Shown piece by piece: positions 13,051 to 25,765 of a stretch of 64,000 nucleotides of DNA. This DNA comes from Blasia pusilla. Its lineage: Eukaryota; Marchantiophyta; Marchantiopsida; Blasiales. The stretch spans positions 33,852,001 to 33,916,000 of the forward strand of contig CM114273.1 of assembly GCA_050084515.1 (NCBI GenBank). The letters are read 5' to 3'. Under the pieces are notes generated by a model. It was not told where the DNA came from. It was given only the letters and a program-made list of their open reading frames with translations, and ran no database searches. The translations under genes and the position numbers were made by a program. Position 1 is the stretch's first letter, and the number at the start of each line of letters is the position of its first letter.

Positions 13051-14325
13051 GGGATGACAGCACCAATGATGCTAGATGTGTGTAGACTAGTAGACCATTT
13101 CAAAAAGATGGGATGTGTGGTGCGCATACACATCGCTACAAAACATACATCGCTATCACCGAACACACACAATCTCATGCTAACTCATGGTATCCAAACA
13201 TCGAGACGAGAAGTACCAAAATATCTCCAATTAAATCTTTAGGGTTTGGATTACCCACACAACAAGGATCACCATAACTTTGTTGCCTAATTGAAGGAGG
13301 TTCAACAAAGAGAATGGGTTGGGTTTTCCAAACTCTATCTCCTTAGGTATACTCCATTTCCCTTCCCCAAGCTCTGTCCTCATTAACATATGCACACACG
13401 TCACTCTCTTAACCCTATCTTACAATAGTAAGTCAATAGGAACTTTCCAAAATGGGAAGTGAACTAAACCAAAATTAGAATTTTACCATGAATGGTAAGT
13501 TCTGAAAAATAACTCCAAATAATCCCAAAATGGAGGGTAACCTACTCATTCAAGTTATCCTCCTACTCAATAGGTCATTCTTCTCCTTGTTGGCATCAAC
13601 CCCCAACCTCCTTGGATACACAACATGCATACTTTCCACTCCACTACAAAAGAGGATTGCCACTCACAATGTTGTGCGGGGTATTGTGTTCAATATTGCT
13701 CGTGAGAGTGGCTTCCATGTGTAGATAAAGCGGCACCACTCCATGCGAGATTCCCTTATTCGTGTTGGTCTTTATGTGACACGAGAGGCTAAGGTGGCGG
13801 TAGCGGATCTTGTAGTGACGAATCCTATGTGGGACGTTATGTGAGCCTAGGTGATGGCACAAGGGAGATTGCTACAAAGAGTGGCGGCGGCAAAGAAGAC
13901 CCATCTCTATAGTCAATGCCCAAGCTAATGGGCTTTTACCGAGATGTCTACGCTAGACACCCACTTAGTGGTAGTCATGTCTCTCTAGGTGTTGCTCTTA
14001 TTGTCTCTACTATTGGTGAGTTCGGCCGGTAGGGGGGATGCCCTCCTTGCTTTTTCTACAGTGGTTGTGGCCTTCACACACTCAACTCTTTGAATCCCCC
14101 TCTGTACTCATGATGGGTTTTCCATCACATGTGTTTCATTGAGGTTTTCCATGTTCCCCAAAGACATGGCACTTTCCTTACTGAGTGTGCCCATCTCCTT
14201 CCCTGAAAACTTGAATTATCTTTGACTATTGCGTTTTTATATCATAGACAACAATTCTCCGTTGCCTTACAATAACTATTGCTTAAACAATAAGAGTTGT
14301 CATTGTTAATGTTTACTTTGTTTTG
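13051..14325. other. No gene seen; right arm of the degenerate inverted repeat
   Basis: 13,260-13,560 pairs loosely with 11,640-11,900 in reverse orientation. No protein motif is recognised in the remainder. Confidence 0.4.
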
Positions 14326-14750
14326 TTGTTAATATTATTTCCACCATCTATGAAGTTAGCTTTTAAGGGGGTTTCCCCTATTTGGCTCCCTCAATTGGTT
14401 GTAACCTAGGAGTTTTTTGACTCTCTAATGAGCGGGTCCTGTGAAATCCACTCCTTGCCCAATCGCAACCGTAGAGGAGCTGCACCTCTCACATAGCAAT
14501 TGGAAGAATTCCATCGGAGTTTCTGTAGTTCTTATTTATGTAGTTAATATTATTGCCATCATTTATGAAGTTAGCTTTTAAAGGGGTTCCCCCTATTTTG
14601 CTCCCTCAATTGGTTGTAGCGTAAGAATACTTTGACTCTCTTATGAGTGGGTCCGCTCTCTGCCCAATGGCAACCATAGGGTCACTGCGCTTGTCATACA
14701 ACAACTCCAAGAATTCCGTTGGGGTTTTTGTAGTTTTTATCTCCTCTTCG
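14326..14750 (+). repeat. Diverged tandem duplication, about 210 bp unit, two copies
   Basis: The second unit starting near 14,540 repeats the unit starting near 14,330. Shared blocks are TATGAAGTTAGCTTTTAA, CTCCCTCAATTGGTTGTA, TTGACTCTCT-ATGAG and AAGAATTCC-T-GG. Divergence is roughly 20 percent by eye. Confidence 0.75.
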
Positions 14751-16363
14751 TGTATGCCAATTCCCAGATTCCTAATAACTGGAAATGGGTGGTAGCAAAG
14801 TTGTGAATGCTTGCGCCATGCCTTCAGCCTCCCATTGTCGTATGTGCGTCCCATCCACTAGGTCTTGGTGATCGAACCCAGGGGCCCGGCCCTACCTACC
14901 TCAACCGTTGGTATGACATCCTATGTCCTACTTGTCCAATACTTAAGGTGGATTTTCATCCATGTTCACGCTCCTAATTACTCCCTCATTGTTCCAAAAC
15001 ATGAGTCATTGAGTTATGAGTTGGATGCAATGACATATAGGAAAATTTCTTTGGTTAGTTTCTTGGATGATTTGCAAAGGGATGAATTGCACTTACATCG
15101 ACCTGAAATTGAATCATCCAAAAGAAAAAGTTGAGATAAATGATCTTGACACAAAGTATTTGAAACAAAGTCCTTCGTACCACCCTTTGGTATCTAGGTT
15201 GAATCCTTGTACTGCTCACTCCCCATTTACACCACTTTTTTAGCAAGAAATGCTATCACAATCTTCTAGGAGGTGTCAAGTTCCTTTCAATGGACCCGAA
15301 CACACTAAGGTGAAGGCAAGAAGGAATCCTTTACATTTCACCCTTCCTGCAGCTGAGGAGGTCCCAAACATGAGGAAGCCCTGCCACAAAAAGTGGCTGC
15401 AAATCCCAACAAGTCTATCCAAAACTGTTCATGACCTATCAAGATTTGATTGTGTTTTCAAAAATAAGAATCTTCTTCTCTCTCTCATTACCTTCAGCCA
15501 AGATGGGAGTAATTCTCGAGCTACTATTTCCTGAACATGCGACCATAAGTGGGTGGCCTTCTCTGGATACATTGATAAGGGCTTATTTGGAAGGAAACAG
15601 TCCCATGGAGCCACACACATTCCAGAGCTCCGCCCACATCTGCAACAAGCTCAGGTGATCCCGATTTCATCCTGTTGTTCAAATGAAACAACATCATGAC
15701 TTGTGCCAAAGCATTAGGGTGAGTTCCACTACTTGGTATCTCCATTCAACAGTAATGGGGCACACCCACCGTTGATACATTTCTCTTTGAGTGGTAAAAT
15801 CTTTTCATCCAGTGAAGCTGAATGAGAGTGACGCTTGGGCATGAAAAGGAATGATATTATGATTTGTTAATAACACCGGAAGATCTTGTGCTGACATTAC
15901 CAACACAGATTCTACCAAAGAATGAATTACCACATGGGAATTGAATCTTAATCTAGTCATAGACATTGTCATTGTGCACCATGCATGGGCACATACAAAA
16001 CTTTCAGTCAGCGTGACTCTTACCTCCTGTACATGCTGCAGAGGGTGCGAACCTCAGCTCACTCACACCTCATTCACAAAATACCTCATTGAAGCTGGTG
16101 ATCAACCTGAGCTCCATTCTTCCGTAAGTAAAACTACTGTAGATCAACATAACTTGGAGTACAGCTATGGTCCCCTACTCTTTCCAGCATTCTCAAAACG
16201 TTCATAGTAATACTGTTACACAGTACATTTCTTGATTGACTCCTTGAGTGCCGTCCAACCAGGAACAAATTGCTAATATCCTGAAGACACAGCTTGCTAA
16301 GGCGAACAAGGACCATCAGACTGTGCATTGTTTGAGTGGCAGGCACCCTTATGACGTCTTCCA
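14751..16363. other. RIC1 3' flank; no gene seen
   Basis: No convincing coding region or RNA gene. The part next to 16,363 must hold the RIC1 3' UTR, on the minus strand, but no clear poly(A) signal could be fixed. Confidence 0.5.
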
Positions 16364-19300
16364 TTACTCACTGTCATGCAATTCCGAGATCCTGTGTGAC
16401 ACTGCAAGGTCTTGCTCCAGAGTCACCAAGAAGTCCTCATACTCCAGAAAGTTTTCCTGACTCTAAACACACATGAAGCCACACTTGTAACCCAAGATAT
16501 CCTGTTCCTTGACAAGTTGCAATTCAAATTCAGAGTCACCAAGGAAACCAGTTTGGACCACTCAAAAGGAGATGCTAGTCTGTTCTCTCGTCAAGTCCAC
16601 CAACCTGTATAGTTTTGCAGTATGCATCCCATAATCGAGCATCGTCCCGGAACAGCTCCAATAAAATCTATCAGCACAAACAGGAATGTCATCGCAAGAG
16701 GTTTGAATAGCAGAAAAAAATACCAATTGATGACTTGCAATAAAACTATGGAGTGAAAAAAATCATGTGCCCTAGTAGGAACAGATGAGCCTACTGCAAA
16801 TGGCATAAAATTCTGCATATCCCTTCCATCCATCCACAAATACCTCTGGAAGCCGTAATAGGGTTGCAAGGACCACAATCCACTCTTTAAACCCTACTGC
16901 CCTCATATGACTTAGAAGGAATTCAGCATCCAGTCGGCTCTCCGTCACTTCCACATCCAGCTGCAGCCATCATCAGATTGTCATGAATAAACAACTGGAC
17001 AACCCATAGTGAGACTCCTTCACAATTCTAAAGAGAAGACCTCAAGCAGTCACGAGTTAGAAAAAAGTGTGTTCTGCTATGGGGTGACTCGGTTACCAGT
17101 GCTTGCATTTGCTTCTCAGCCCTATTTTTTAGTACATTCTTGACAGATTGGACTGATTTTTTCTTTCCACTGAAGTCCAGAGGTCATGGCACCGTATCAA
17201 ACCCCAGAGTATAAACCAAATCAAGTTTGGAAGCCTGAAGCTACCTTTTGTCCTATGATTCTAAGTGCGGAAGAGAAATCTTCCAATCGGGCTGACCTCC
17301 CCTTCTCTGACTTCAAAAAATCCTGCAACAAAATCCACCAAACTTTATTATCTACCCAGATTCTCTTTGACAAGAAAAAGGAAGCCATAAGTGGTTCAAA
17401 TGACTGCAATCAGTAAGACTTACAGTTAAGTCAAATTGTGTCCCCTTTGCAAAAACCACAAGTTCTTGGAGCTCCTTTGATTGCATAAGATACGCTGCAT
17501 GTTTCTCAAGAATATGCTTCACAGTGGCATGGTGCATATCTGCCCCCAAAATGGGAGCACTGGAGTTACCAGAAGAGAGGCCATGTATCAGTAAAATCTG
17601 ATTAAAATCTTGGAATAAACGTAGTACTTGAAATTCATTGCACCAAGACATTCATGAAAATGACACAAGAAATATGTCCACCTAGTGCCAAACCACACTG
17701 CCCTCAATGATACCACTATTAGACAATCTCCAGAGATAACCCATATCTTTTGGGTTGAGTTGCCTAAAAATCAACTACCCAATCATACCGAAGTGCAATC
17801 TGTGTACGGATACTACACTTACGGAGAACTTAGACCTAGAAAGAACGCTGAGAATATGTTTCGATCTGCTTCTTTATCTGCCTCATACTCTCTTCCAGCC
17901 CGTAAGAGGAACCGACACTGCCAAAAACATTTGACATGATTATTCTCAACCCCGCTCAATGTTTGAGGTATGCGAAAACTCAAATAGGAAGCTTGACATG
18001 CAATAAAAAGTTCTTGGAATAGCAGACCGTGCTTCAATTTGAGAAGAACTTACCAGTTCTCCTGCAAGCTCGTACATGGAAACCTCCAATGTGGCCTGGC
18101 ATACCAATCAAGAAAATCATCACTGAAAACCTAGTTGGGCCATTAATTGATGATAGATAGAAATATGCCGAACACTCAGATTCTAAGAAAATGGAAGGAT
18201 AGCAATACCTTCAGCAACCGAACAGCACTTTGTTGACTTACAGTCGGTCCTTCTAGCTTTTGAATTACCTACTCCACACCACACAACATCGTAAGCCACA
18301 CACTGCACCAAAAACTAGCGAAGGAAACCAGTATGGGTAGAGAAGAAATTGGAGAACTTATTATACCATGCATTCGGTATTGCTATCTTCTATTTGATCA
18401 TAAGGGTCTACAAAATCTAAGATATCATGTTCTGCTTCTATTACCACGTCAATCAGTTTAGATCATACTGGCAATTAGTGTTTGCACCATCTCCAGCAGT
18501 ATATATAGTTCATTGAAGCATGGTATACATGACTCACCAGAATATACTTGGCTGCTGTTCGATAAGAGCCTTTCTGGAAACATTCTTCAAAAAGCCTGTC
18601 ATGCATAATACAGTGATGAGTGCATGAGCACTCCACCCAAAACTCATCAATATTATTGGTCATCATGAAAAGAATCAGAAAAGGAGAGAAGCAACATAAT
18701 GAAATCCAAGCACATTCTGAAACCTGATAGTTTCTTAAATGATTTTGAGGTTCCAGAACAATGAAAATACTCATATTTGCAAAATCAACTGACGCAGATC
18801 TGTGCCCTGTTGGACTGGAACCTATTCTAGAGACATAACAGCTGAACCAGAGATTGGATCTGAAGGACTTGCTGACTTCAACTTACTCAGTTGACTTCCC
18901 AGCGGCAGTAAACAACTCTGACCAGTGACGCCCATCTGTTTTCCTTGCAACACTCACTACAACATCCAAGTACTCTGAAAAATGTCGAGTGAGAATGCAG
19001 ACTTGCTGCAACAGGTGTGAAGCTGTTGCACTGACTTTGCCTCGTTTCTTGTTTACATACTGGCTGCAAGAGCCAACAACCAAGCCAGTAACAGCATATG
19101 AATCGCACACATGTATCAGATACAGGCCATCGATCCAAACAATGAGAATTATCTTCGAGAGTGCTGCTACATTTATGATCTTTCAAGCTCCCTCTTATCT
19201 TCCAAGCTTCTTAGTTGGAAACTTTTGTGACTGAATTCCACACCTGTAACTCACTTAACACTTTAACCAGGGAAAACTTATAATTTCTCACCCTTGTGCA

Positions 19301-22300
19301 CTTTGCCCGATAACTCAGTTATGCATAAACGTTCAAATTATCACGGTCAGACCCAACCATCTATCAGAGCAGACCCTTCTGTCTCGAACGCAAAATACCT
19401 TGACACTGCAGCATCAAAGACAGTGAAGAGTAGCCACTCCAATGAATGCGAAAAATGTGGCCTGCTGCAAGATAATCTTGCAAGCTGCACAGCTTCTTCC
19501 ATCTTGTCTCTCTGCCATACAACATGTTTCAATAAACTAAAATCCCTAGGATGAGGGTAATAACAAGCAGTAACTGTGACTTATAAAGAAAACGCAATCC
19601 CCATACCAGGAAGTTCATTGCAGCAAGATCTCAAATGATAGATGGAATCTACCAAAGGTTGCTACCCCATGATTTTAAGTCTTGATAAAAACAAAATGAG
19701 ATGAGAAATACCTGTAGCAAATGGCGTAGCAAGCATGGCAAGATAGGTTGGGCCTGAGGGGTTGGCTCAAAGCAGGGCATAGCAGCACATCCCGAAAGTG
19801 ACAGCCTTTGTGAAATGCCAACAATGACTCCAGAACCAGGACACAAACCAAGAGGATACACTTCGCGATCAAAATCCAGCTCCGGATCCAACTGGAAAAT
19901 AGCATCAAAGAATATAATTAACCACTCCATATATGACCAAAACCAACACTCACAGTCACCAGCTTTGCTATAACATCAAGCCAGCATCCTACAATACTAA
20001 CATTAGAAAAAGCTATTCCAACGAGAATGGCTCCGATAGCACAAGCACTGACATGACTGCAATCTCACATTTCACAGTTGATTGCAGCTGAAGAATTCCA
20101 TGAGATATTGAGTTTCTTGTCACAATCATGAAAAAGCATTCTGATAAACAGGAATAAGGGATGTATACTCTCTCTTGGTTGTCTTGGAATGGAGTTTACC
20201 TCCCATGCATCTTGCATTTCTTGACTTGAATCTGCAGGAGAAGAAGGATACCAAACCTGAATAAACAGACTATGGTATCAGGTATCCAATACGTTCAACA
20301 GGTGCCAATAAGTTGTGTTTGTAATAACTCCACTTTGTGAAAGTAAGAAAATAATCAAAAAGCGCAAAGTCTATATAATAGCATGGACATCATTTCTTGC
20401 CTGCATTCCACGGTGCCCATATGCCCACCAAGGAACCTCCTTTATGAGAGCAGCTTCCTCTTTTGGCCTACCACAAGTAAGCCAGAAACGCTCTACTCCA
20501 GATATGAGCCTACGCTCACTGCCTTGTTCTAAGTCCAGCAAGGAGAGCTCCCCATCTGTGCGTAGAAGCATGCACCTGCATCAGATCACTACCTTCAACA
20601 CAGTGGTCCATTGCAAACAAAGCAATTGACAGGAATTTTCCAATAAACTGAGTAGGCAAGTTTTGTCCAGTTCTTGTCTGACCTGGTTGGTTGTCTTAAT
20701 ATGGCTTCCCCTTCAACATCTCTCCATCCATCACCACAAGAACCATCACAGGTGGCAGGAGGATCACATTCACCAGGTACGTTTGGTAGGAAATGCATCA
20801 CAAGGGGTGGTTTACGAGCATTCATAATTGAGAGCTCTCGAACTGGAAACAACTACAAAAAGAAAGGAAGAGGGTTAGTGATAATCTGTAATGTCAACAA
20901 ACACAATTGAATGAAGACAGGGTACGGATGAAATCATATTACAAGTTCACACAATGATCTTATACTAGGTAAAAAATGGGTAAAGTTGGTGTTGTTGAGA
21001 TTTGGTGCCCTGACAAAGCTCAACAACACCAACTTTACCCATTTTTTTCAAAACCTAGTTTAAAAGCACAGTTCAACCATAATGTACTTCAATGGTATAC
21101 TGACCTGCACAGTGGAGGGTTTTAGCGGGGAGAGGTTCCCGTGAACATGTACATGGAAAATATTGATGTCAAATGGTGGACAAGTAACCAGAATAAAGTC
21201 TTGCCACACATCCATGGCAACTGGTTTGTCTGGTAGTTGTCTTCGGATCAACAGAGAGGCTTCATCAAGATGATACCTCGGGTATAAACTCAACTCATAC
21301 CTGCACCCTTCCAAATCATCTAATCATTCCAATTGTTCAACAATTTACCATCTAGTTGTAAAACACAAATGTATAACTCTGCATACTTCACTATGATAGA
21401 TTGAAAATTGCTCGTGAGAAAAATTACAATCATTTCACATGATGTGGACAAGCTTGTCAGCTAGTCACCAGGATTTGTTTCAAACCCTTTGCCAAACCAT
21501 TTATGGGCGATGACTTGGTTAAAATTGATTCACTTACGATTTGGAGGACTCCCGATAGTTGCATATTACAACTATTTTACCAAGCCACAGCAATCCCTCA
21601 CATCGTATTTGCCGCTCCTGGGTTACATCTCCAAACACACGCCATTTTTTCAACTGCATATCATAAAGGATCACACCCCGGCGACCTGCTATCGCGAGAT
21701 ATGTTCCGTCCTCATTCGCTGCGACATGCATGACAGGCCAGTTCACGCCAATATATGATTGCTGCACACAAATCATGGGTGTCAGCTGGTCACCATAATT
21801 CCAATGATAAGTGAAATTCCTGCCTTTTGATGCAGTGTACAAAAGTTACTGGGTCTCTAGTAGAGTTGACTGAATTTCAGCCAGCAAACAATAATTTTGG
21901 TTCAGCAGAGTGGGTAGCTTACCGGAACAACAAGATGCTGAATTTTCAGCTGATCCTCCTCATCCGATTGAACTAGGAGCACACGATCTTCACCCTGAAG
22001 AAGCTGCCAAACATGAGATGCTCCTACCACATTTTGGCTGATACAACTCTTTGCGAATGGAAACTCGATCAGTCTCGCAACATTCCGTTGTTCCACTGCA
22101 AAAAGCTGGTACCCACGCTCACCCCATGCCAGGGCTGCTACACCTCCAACCATAGGCTCACTCCGCGACAGATCCGTACCAGAGAACATGGAAAATGAAG
22201 GTGAAAAGACATTACTCAGACTGCCCTGCCGAATAGTGCACATGAGTCGGCATCCTGAAACTGACCAAACGGCTAGTCCTCTGTGTTGCCATCCAACAGA

Positions 22301-25118
22301 GAAAGCAAAGTTGTCTGGTGTCCAGCTTATGCAATTTACTGGGCCTGTGTCCTCCACAGAATACCTGCACAACACCAAAATCAACTATGCTGAAAATCAC
22401 ACTTCACAGTTTCCAATAATGACCCACATGCCAATCCCAATTCAATTCCCAGTCGAAAGCATCACTAAACTTCAACATGAACATTTCTCTCCACATAACT
22501 GAGGAAAAGTTACATCATGAAATAATCGTCTTTGAAAAATCTGTGAGACCTTAACTTACAAATACTGCAAATGTCTGACAAATTTACTCACCCATACTAA
22601 CTCTCAAATCCCCCTATTTGGACTGATTCCTGCACCACATTCCAGTTGACAAAACCAAAAACTCCTGAGACATCAAAGCAAGTCCACAGAAGCAAACTGA
22701 TTTTTTTTTCTCATTGCAACAGAGGAACAGATGGATCTCACCCCCAGTCAAACAGAGATATAGTTCGCAGGGGTAAGGCATTGTCTGCAAGGTTGAAAAG
22801 TTCTACTGTCCCCCTCATGCATCCTACAGCAAGTAGCTGTTGTCGATGAGCCACCGATGCACAAACCGCATCCAGAACACCGACCCACTTCTCAGGTGTA
22901 ATGTCAGCAACTTGTCTTAGTCCCTTTTCATTGATGGAACACAAGAGCACATATCCATCTGAAAGTACTGCGATAAGAAGATGCAGTGCACTCGACAACT
23001 CCAGCTGTCCAAAGCCACTCTCTCCAATCGTCTGATTATTGGAGGCATAGAATGAGGGATGCAACACCAAAGGAGCAGGCATCACGACAGTTGGACTACC
23101 ATTAGCCTCTGGTATATACATTGATCCATTTGAAGATGCGGGGCCATGAAGAAATTCTGCATTACCAAGCAACTGCAAAGCAGGAAATTTGTGAGTGACT
23201 TGACGATTGTTACTGCCCATACATATGGACAGTGAATCAAAAACTAGAATGTCAACACAGACAACTCCACATGTACAGATACATACACTTCAAACTCTGC
23301 AATAATTATAAAGTCTCCAAGGACCAACATACTCATCAGGAAAAAAAAATTCAACAATCGCACCAAATGGTTCAAAGTAAGAGGTCACGTACAAAGCAAT
23401 TGTTAGCACACTGTCGAGAACTAATCAAACAATAGGGTACACTGCAAAGAATCAGTTAGCAAGAGAGGTAAACTTACTTCGCCAAACCATGAAACCAACT
23501 GGAGACGTCCATCTGCTAGCCCAACAATTATGCTTTTTTCATCTGCTGTGAGACAGCAACTGCACAAGCAAGCCGATATATTTGGAACTCATAAATCACG
23601 ATACAAGAGAATGCCAAAGTTCAGGTTAAGGATAGAGTATGCTTAACTTTGGTATCACCAGGGATGAGAAGGGTGCGTTCAAGTGGGAATGAAAACTGAA
23701 ATAGGTCCTTACACAGATATATTTTCATTGAACAGTAGCAAATTGGTTGTTGTTTGGAGCTTGACCTCCACCAAGTTGAGCCCAATATCCTCTCCCGATA
23801 ATTTCAGCTGCTTGTCCGTCAAGATCACCTCATAAAAATGTAGGACACATCCAGATGTCTGCAGTAAAACATTTTAAACGTCTGTCATAACATGAAACTA
23901 TGAATATGGAAACTTGAGGGGATCAGATCTACCATTCAGTTGTCTCAAAGTTGTTGTGTAGCTTCTAAAGCTAAGCTTGCAAGAACTACAAACTACTGCT
24001 CAAGCACATCACCGTGAAAAGAATCAAGTGGTGTTTCTCAGCTTAGGAGTTGTGACTTGGGGAATCAATGTAAAAAGTTAACCCCGTCTTAGATTCGCCC
24101 ATTACTTCATGGGCAACATGGGAAAGACCATTTGCAATTGAGGAGACATCACATTGATTTGGGTAATTGCAAACCATGCACACATCTTCGATATTTCTAT
24201 AGCTAAATATTGCACTAAAAGCTATCCAGAAGGGAAAGGAAAGTTACAGGTTCAGGTCACATCACAACATAAAAATTTTGATTTCAACAGCTTCATCATG
24301 TGGAAATTTTTGCTCAGGACGTGATTAACTCCGAAAAAGCTCAAACTGTTCTTAGGGATGACAGACTGATAATAAGCCCAAACTAACTTCTCAGCTGGAG
24401 CACGTGTTGACGAAGGAGGAGAGAGGTGAATGCCGTCTTCGAAGTTCATAGCACATACCATAACAACCACGGTTCTTGAATCTGAGCTCCATTTGGCCTG
24501 TAGATTTACTCCCTCGTATTGTATGGACGTAGGATCCCTCACAAGCTGCCCTAATTTCGTTCTATTCTGAATTCAACCACCCGAGCAAATGGTTCCGTCA
24601 GTTGCCATCAAGAATCCCACCCGAAAATGCCTGCTTACACGCAACCCTACGCAATGCTGCCAGTCGCCCGCGTATATCGTGGATAATTACAGCAAAAACT
24701 AGAAATAAAGCATTGCACAGAGGTCCAGCACTCGAAGGAATGGGCAGGCGATGGGGCATTCGCATCCACGCAACAAGGGAGTCAAAATTCTGCCAGAAAC
24801 CGCCTCATTTCTTCCAGATCCGCAACACGAACCACTTCCCCGCTTCCCCCTCGTCACCCGCTCCCCCCACGCCCCTTCCCTCACCAAAAACTCCACCGCG
24901 CGGCCAGAAACGACCTGCACCGACACTACAGAACACTGCGAAAGCATACTACAGCCCAAACGAACACAGACGGAGGGAAAAACCTGAGAAGCGCTCCAAA
25001 CTTGCACGTCCGAGGATGAAACCAGAAGCAGCAAATCACCGGAAACGCTCACGTGAATCAATCTCTCCTGGCTGCCTGCGATCGGCAGCAGCTTCGGCCA
25101 TCCATACGCCACATACAT
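16364..25118 (-). CDS. RIC1: RIC1, Rab6-type GTPase guanine nucleotide exchange factor subunit (23 exons)
   Basis: RIC1 pairs with RGP1 to activate Ypt6/Rab6-class GTPases (RABH in plants) at the Golgi/TGN for retrograde traffic. The start is MYVAYGWPKLLP, as in plant orthologs. Exons, all with AG acceptors and reading phases that join without gaps: 25118-24984, 24566-24459, 23858-23713, 23559-23478, 23172-22742, 22364-21923, 21761-21538, 21300-21105, 20852-20683, 20575-20401, 20256-20200, 19891-19712, 19511-19399, 19063-18887, 18595-18538, 18268-18209, 18095-18054, 17917-17823, 17559-17424, 17322-17245, 16960-16844, 16667-16605, 16462-16364. The total is 3,384 nt, 1,127 residues, close to plant RIC1 length as I recall it. 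The N-terminal half is a WD40-like propeller (GPVNCISWTPDNFAFSVGW). The RIC1 domain starts near residue 722 (LDPELDFDREVYPLG). No internal stop is seen. It is the only clearly intact host gene here. Least certain are exon 14's 5' end and the short exons 15-17. Confidence 0.93.
20257..20400 (-). other. RIC1: RIC1 intron 10 with a GC-AG donor
   Basis: After the conserved YGHRGMQ (exon 10 ends at 20401) the minus strand reads CAG then GCAAGA, so the donor is GC, not GT. The next exon resumes with VWYPSS at 20256 after a normal AG. Family alignment supports the junction: plant RIC1 continues directly from GMQ to VWYPS. GC-AG introns are a known minor class. Confidence 0.85.
20964..21059. repeat. 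Near-perfect foldback in RIC1 intron 8 (MITE-like or small-RNA-hairpin-like)
   Basis: Arms 20,971-20,999 and 21,019-21,047 are perfect 29-nt inverted copies around a 19-nt loop. Outer 7-nt ends ACTAGGT / ACCTAGT (20,964-20,970 and 21,053-21,059) are also inverted, separated from the inner arm on the right by five bases. It lies wholly inside the intron between exons 8 and 9. Confidence 0.9.
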
Positions 25119-25290
25119 CCTTGCATCCCCACTCGCAAATCGCCTCGCACCTCCTGATCGATCTCCTTCTCCTCTTCCCTCTGTCTGTCTGTCCGTCTCT
25201 CTCTCTCTTGTCTGTGTGTCTAGTGACGCGCGATCTCATCCTCTTTCTTCGCTTCGAGAAGAAACGGAGGAGCTGCTGGGCGCAATCACC
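25119..25290 (-). promoter_or_regulatory. RIC1: RIC1 5' UTR / proximal promoter region
   Basis: It directly precedes the RIC1 start codon. On the RIC1 sense strand it is rich in GA runs (the complement of a CT-rich block at 25,165-25,215). No clear TATA box was found. The role is inferred from position only. Confidence 0.45.
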
Positions 25291-25765
25291 TCAAACCACG
25301 GTTGGGTTTTGACCTGACCGCATCATTGCTTGCTGCGGTCAGGTAAACTGTAGTTATTTCTTTCTCCTTTCTCGGGCGTGCGAGGAATAAAGCTACCGGA
25401 GGTTGGATTCTGACCTCGCTGTAGTTAATTCTCCCTTCTTTTGCGTGCGAGTAATGGATCTAATTAGTCACGGTTGGAGTTTGACCTCACTGTAATTATT
25501 TCTCTTTTTGCTGGTGTCTAACCACGGTTGGAGTTTGACCTCACCCTAATTATTTCTCTTGTTGCTGGTGTCTAACCACGGTTGGATCGTGACCTCATGG
25601 CATGGCACAAATCATCCAACTCCGGTTGGATTTTGAACTTGGTGTAGTTATTTCTCCCTTCCCTCCTTGCCAGCAAGTAATACGTCTAGTTGGTCATGGT
25701 TGGATTATGACCACTGTAGTTCAATGTAGTTATTTCTTCTTTCTCTTGCGTCTAACCACGGTTAA
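25290..25765. repeat. Minisatellite 'GGTTGGATTTTGACCTC...GTAGTTATTTCT', about 7-8 units
   Basis: Units of about 50-65 bp start near 25,299, 25,397, 25,470, 25,525, 25,580, 25,624 and 25,699, with a decayed last unit near 25,760. Each unit has GGTTGGA followed a few bases later by TGACC and a tail GTAGTTATTTCTC. GGTT...GACC and AACCACGGTT give each unit weak two-fold symmetry. The array abuts the RIC1 5' end. Confidence 0.85.

Noticed and set aside
14865-15134. 89-codon + strand ORF near the RIC1 3' side
   Set aside because: No motif, no neighbouring coding context, and length within chance expectation.
24602-25312. 236-codon + strand ORF rich in Pro/Arg/Ser
   Set aside because: It is antisense to RIC1 exon 1 and its 5' UTR; composition is the complement of a GA-rich leader and no motif is present.
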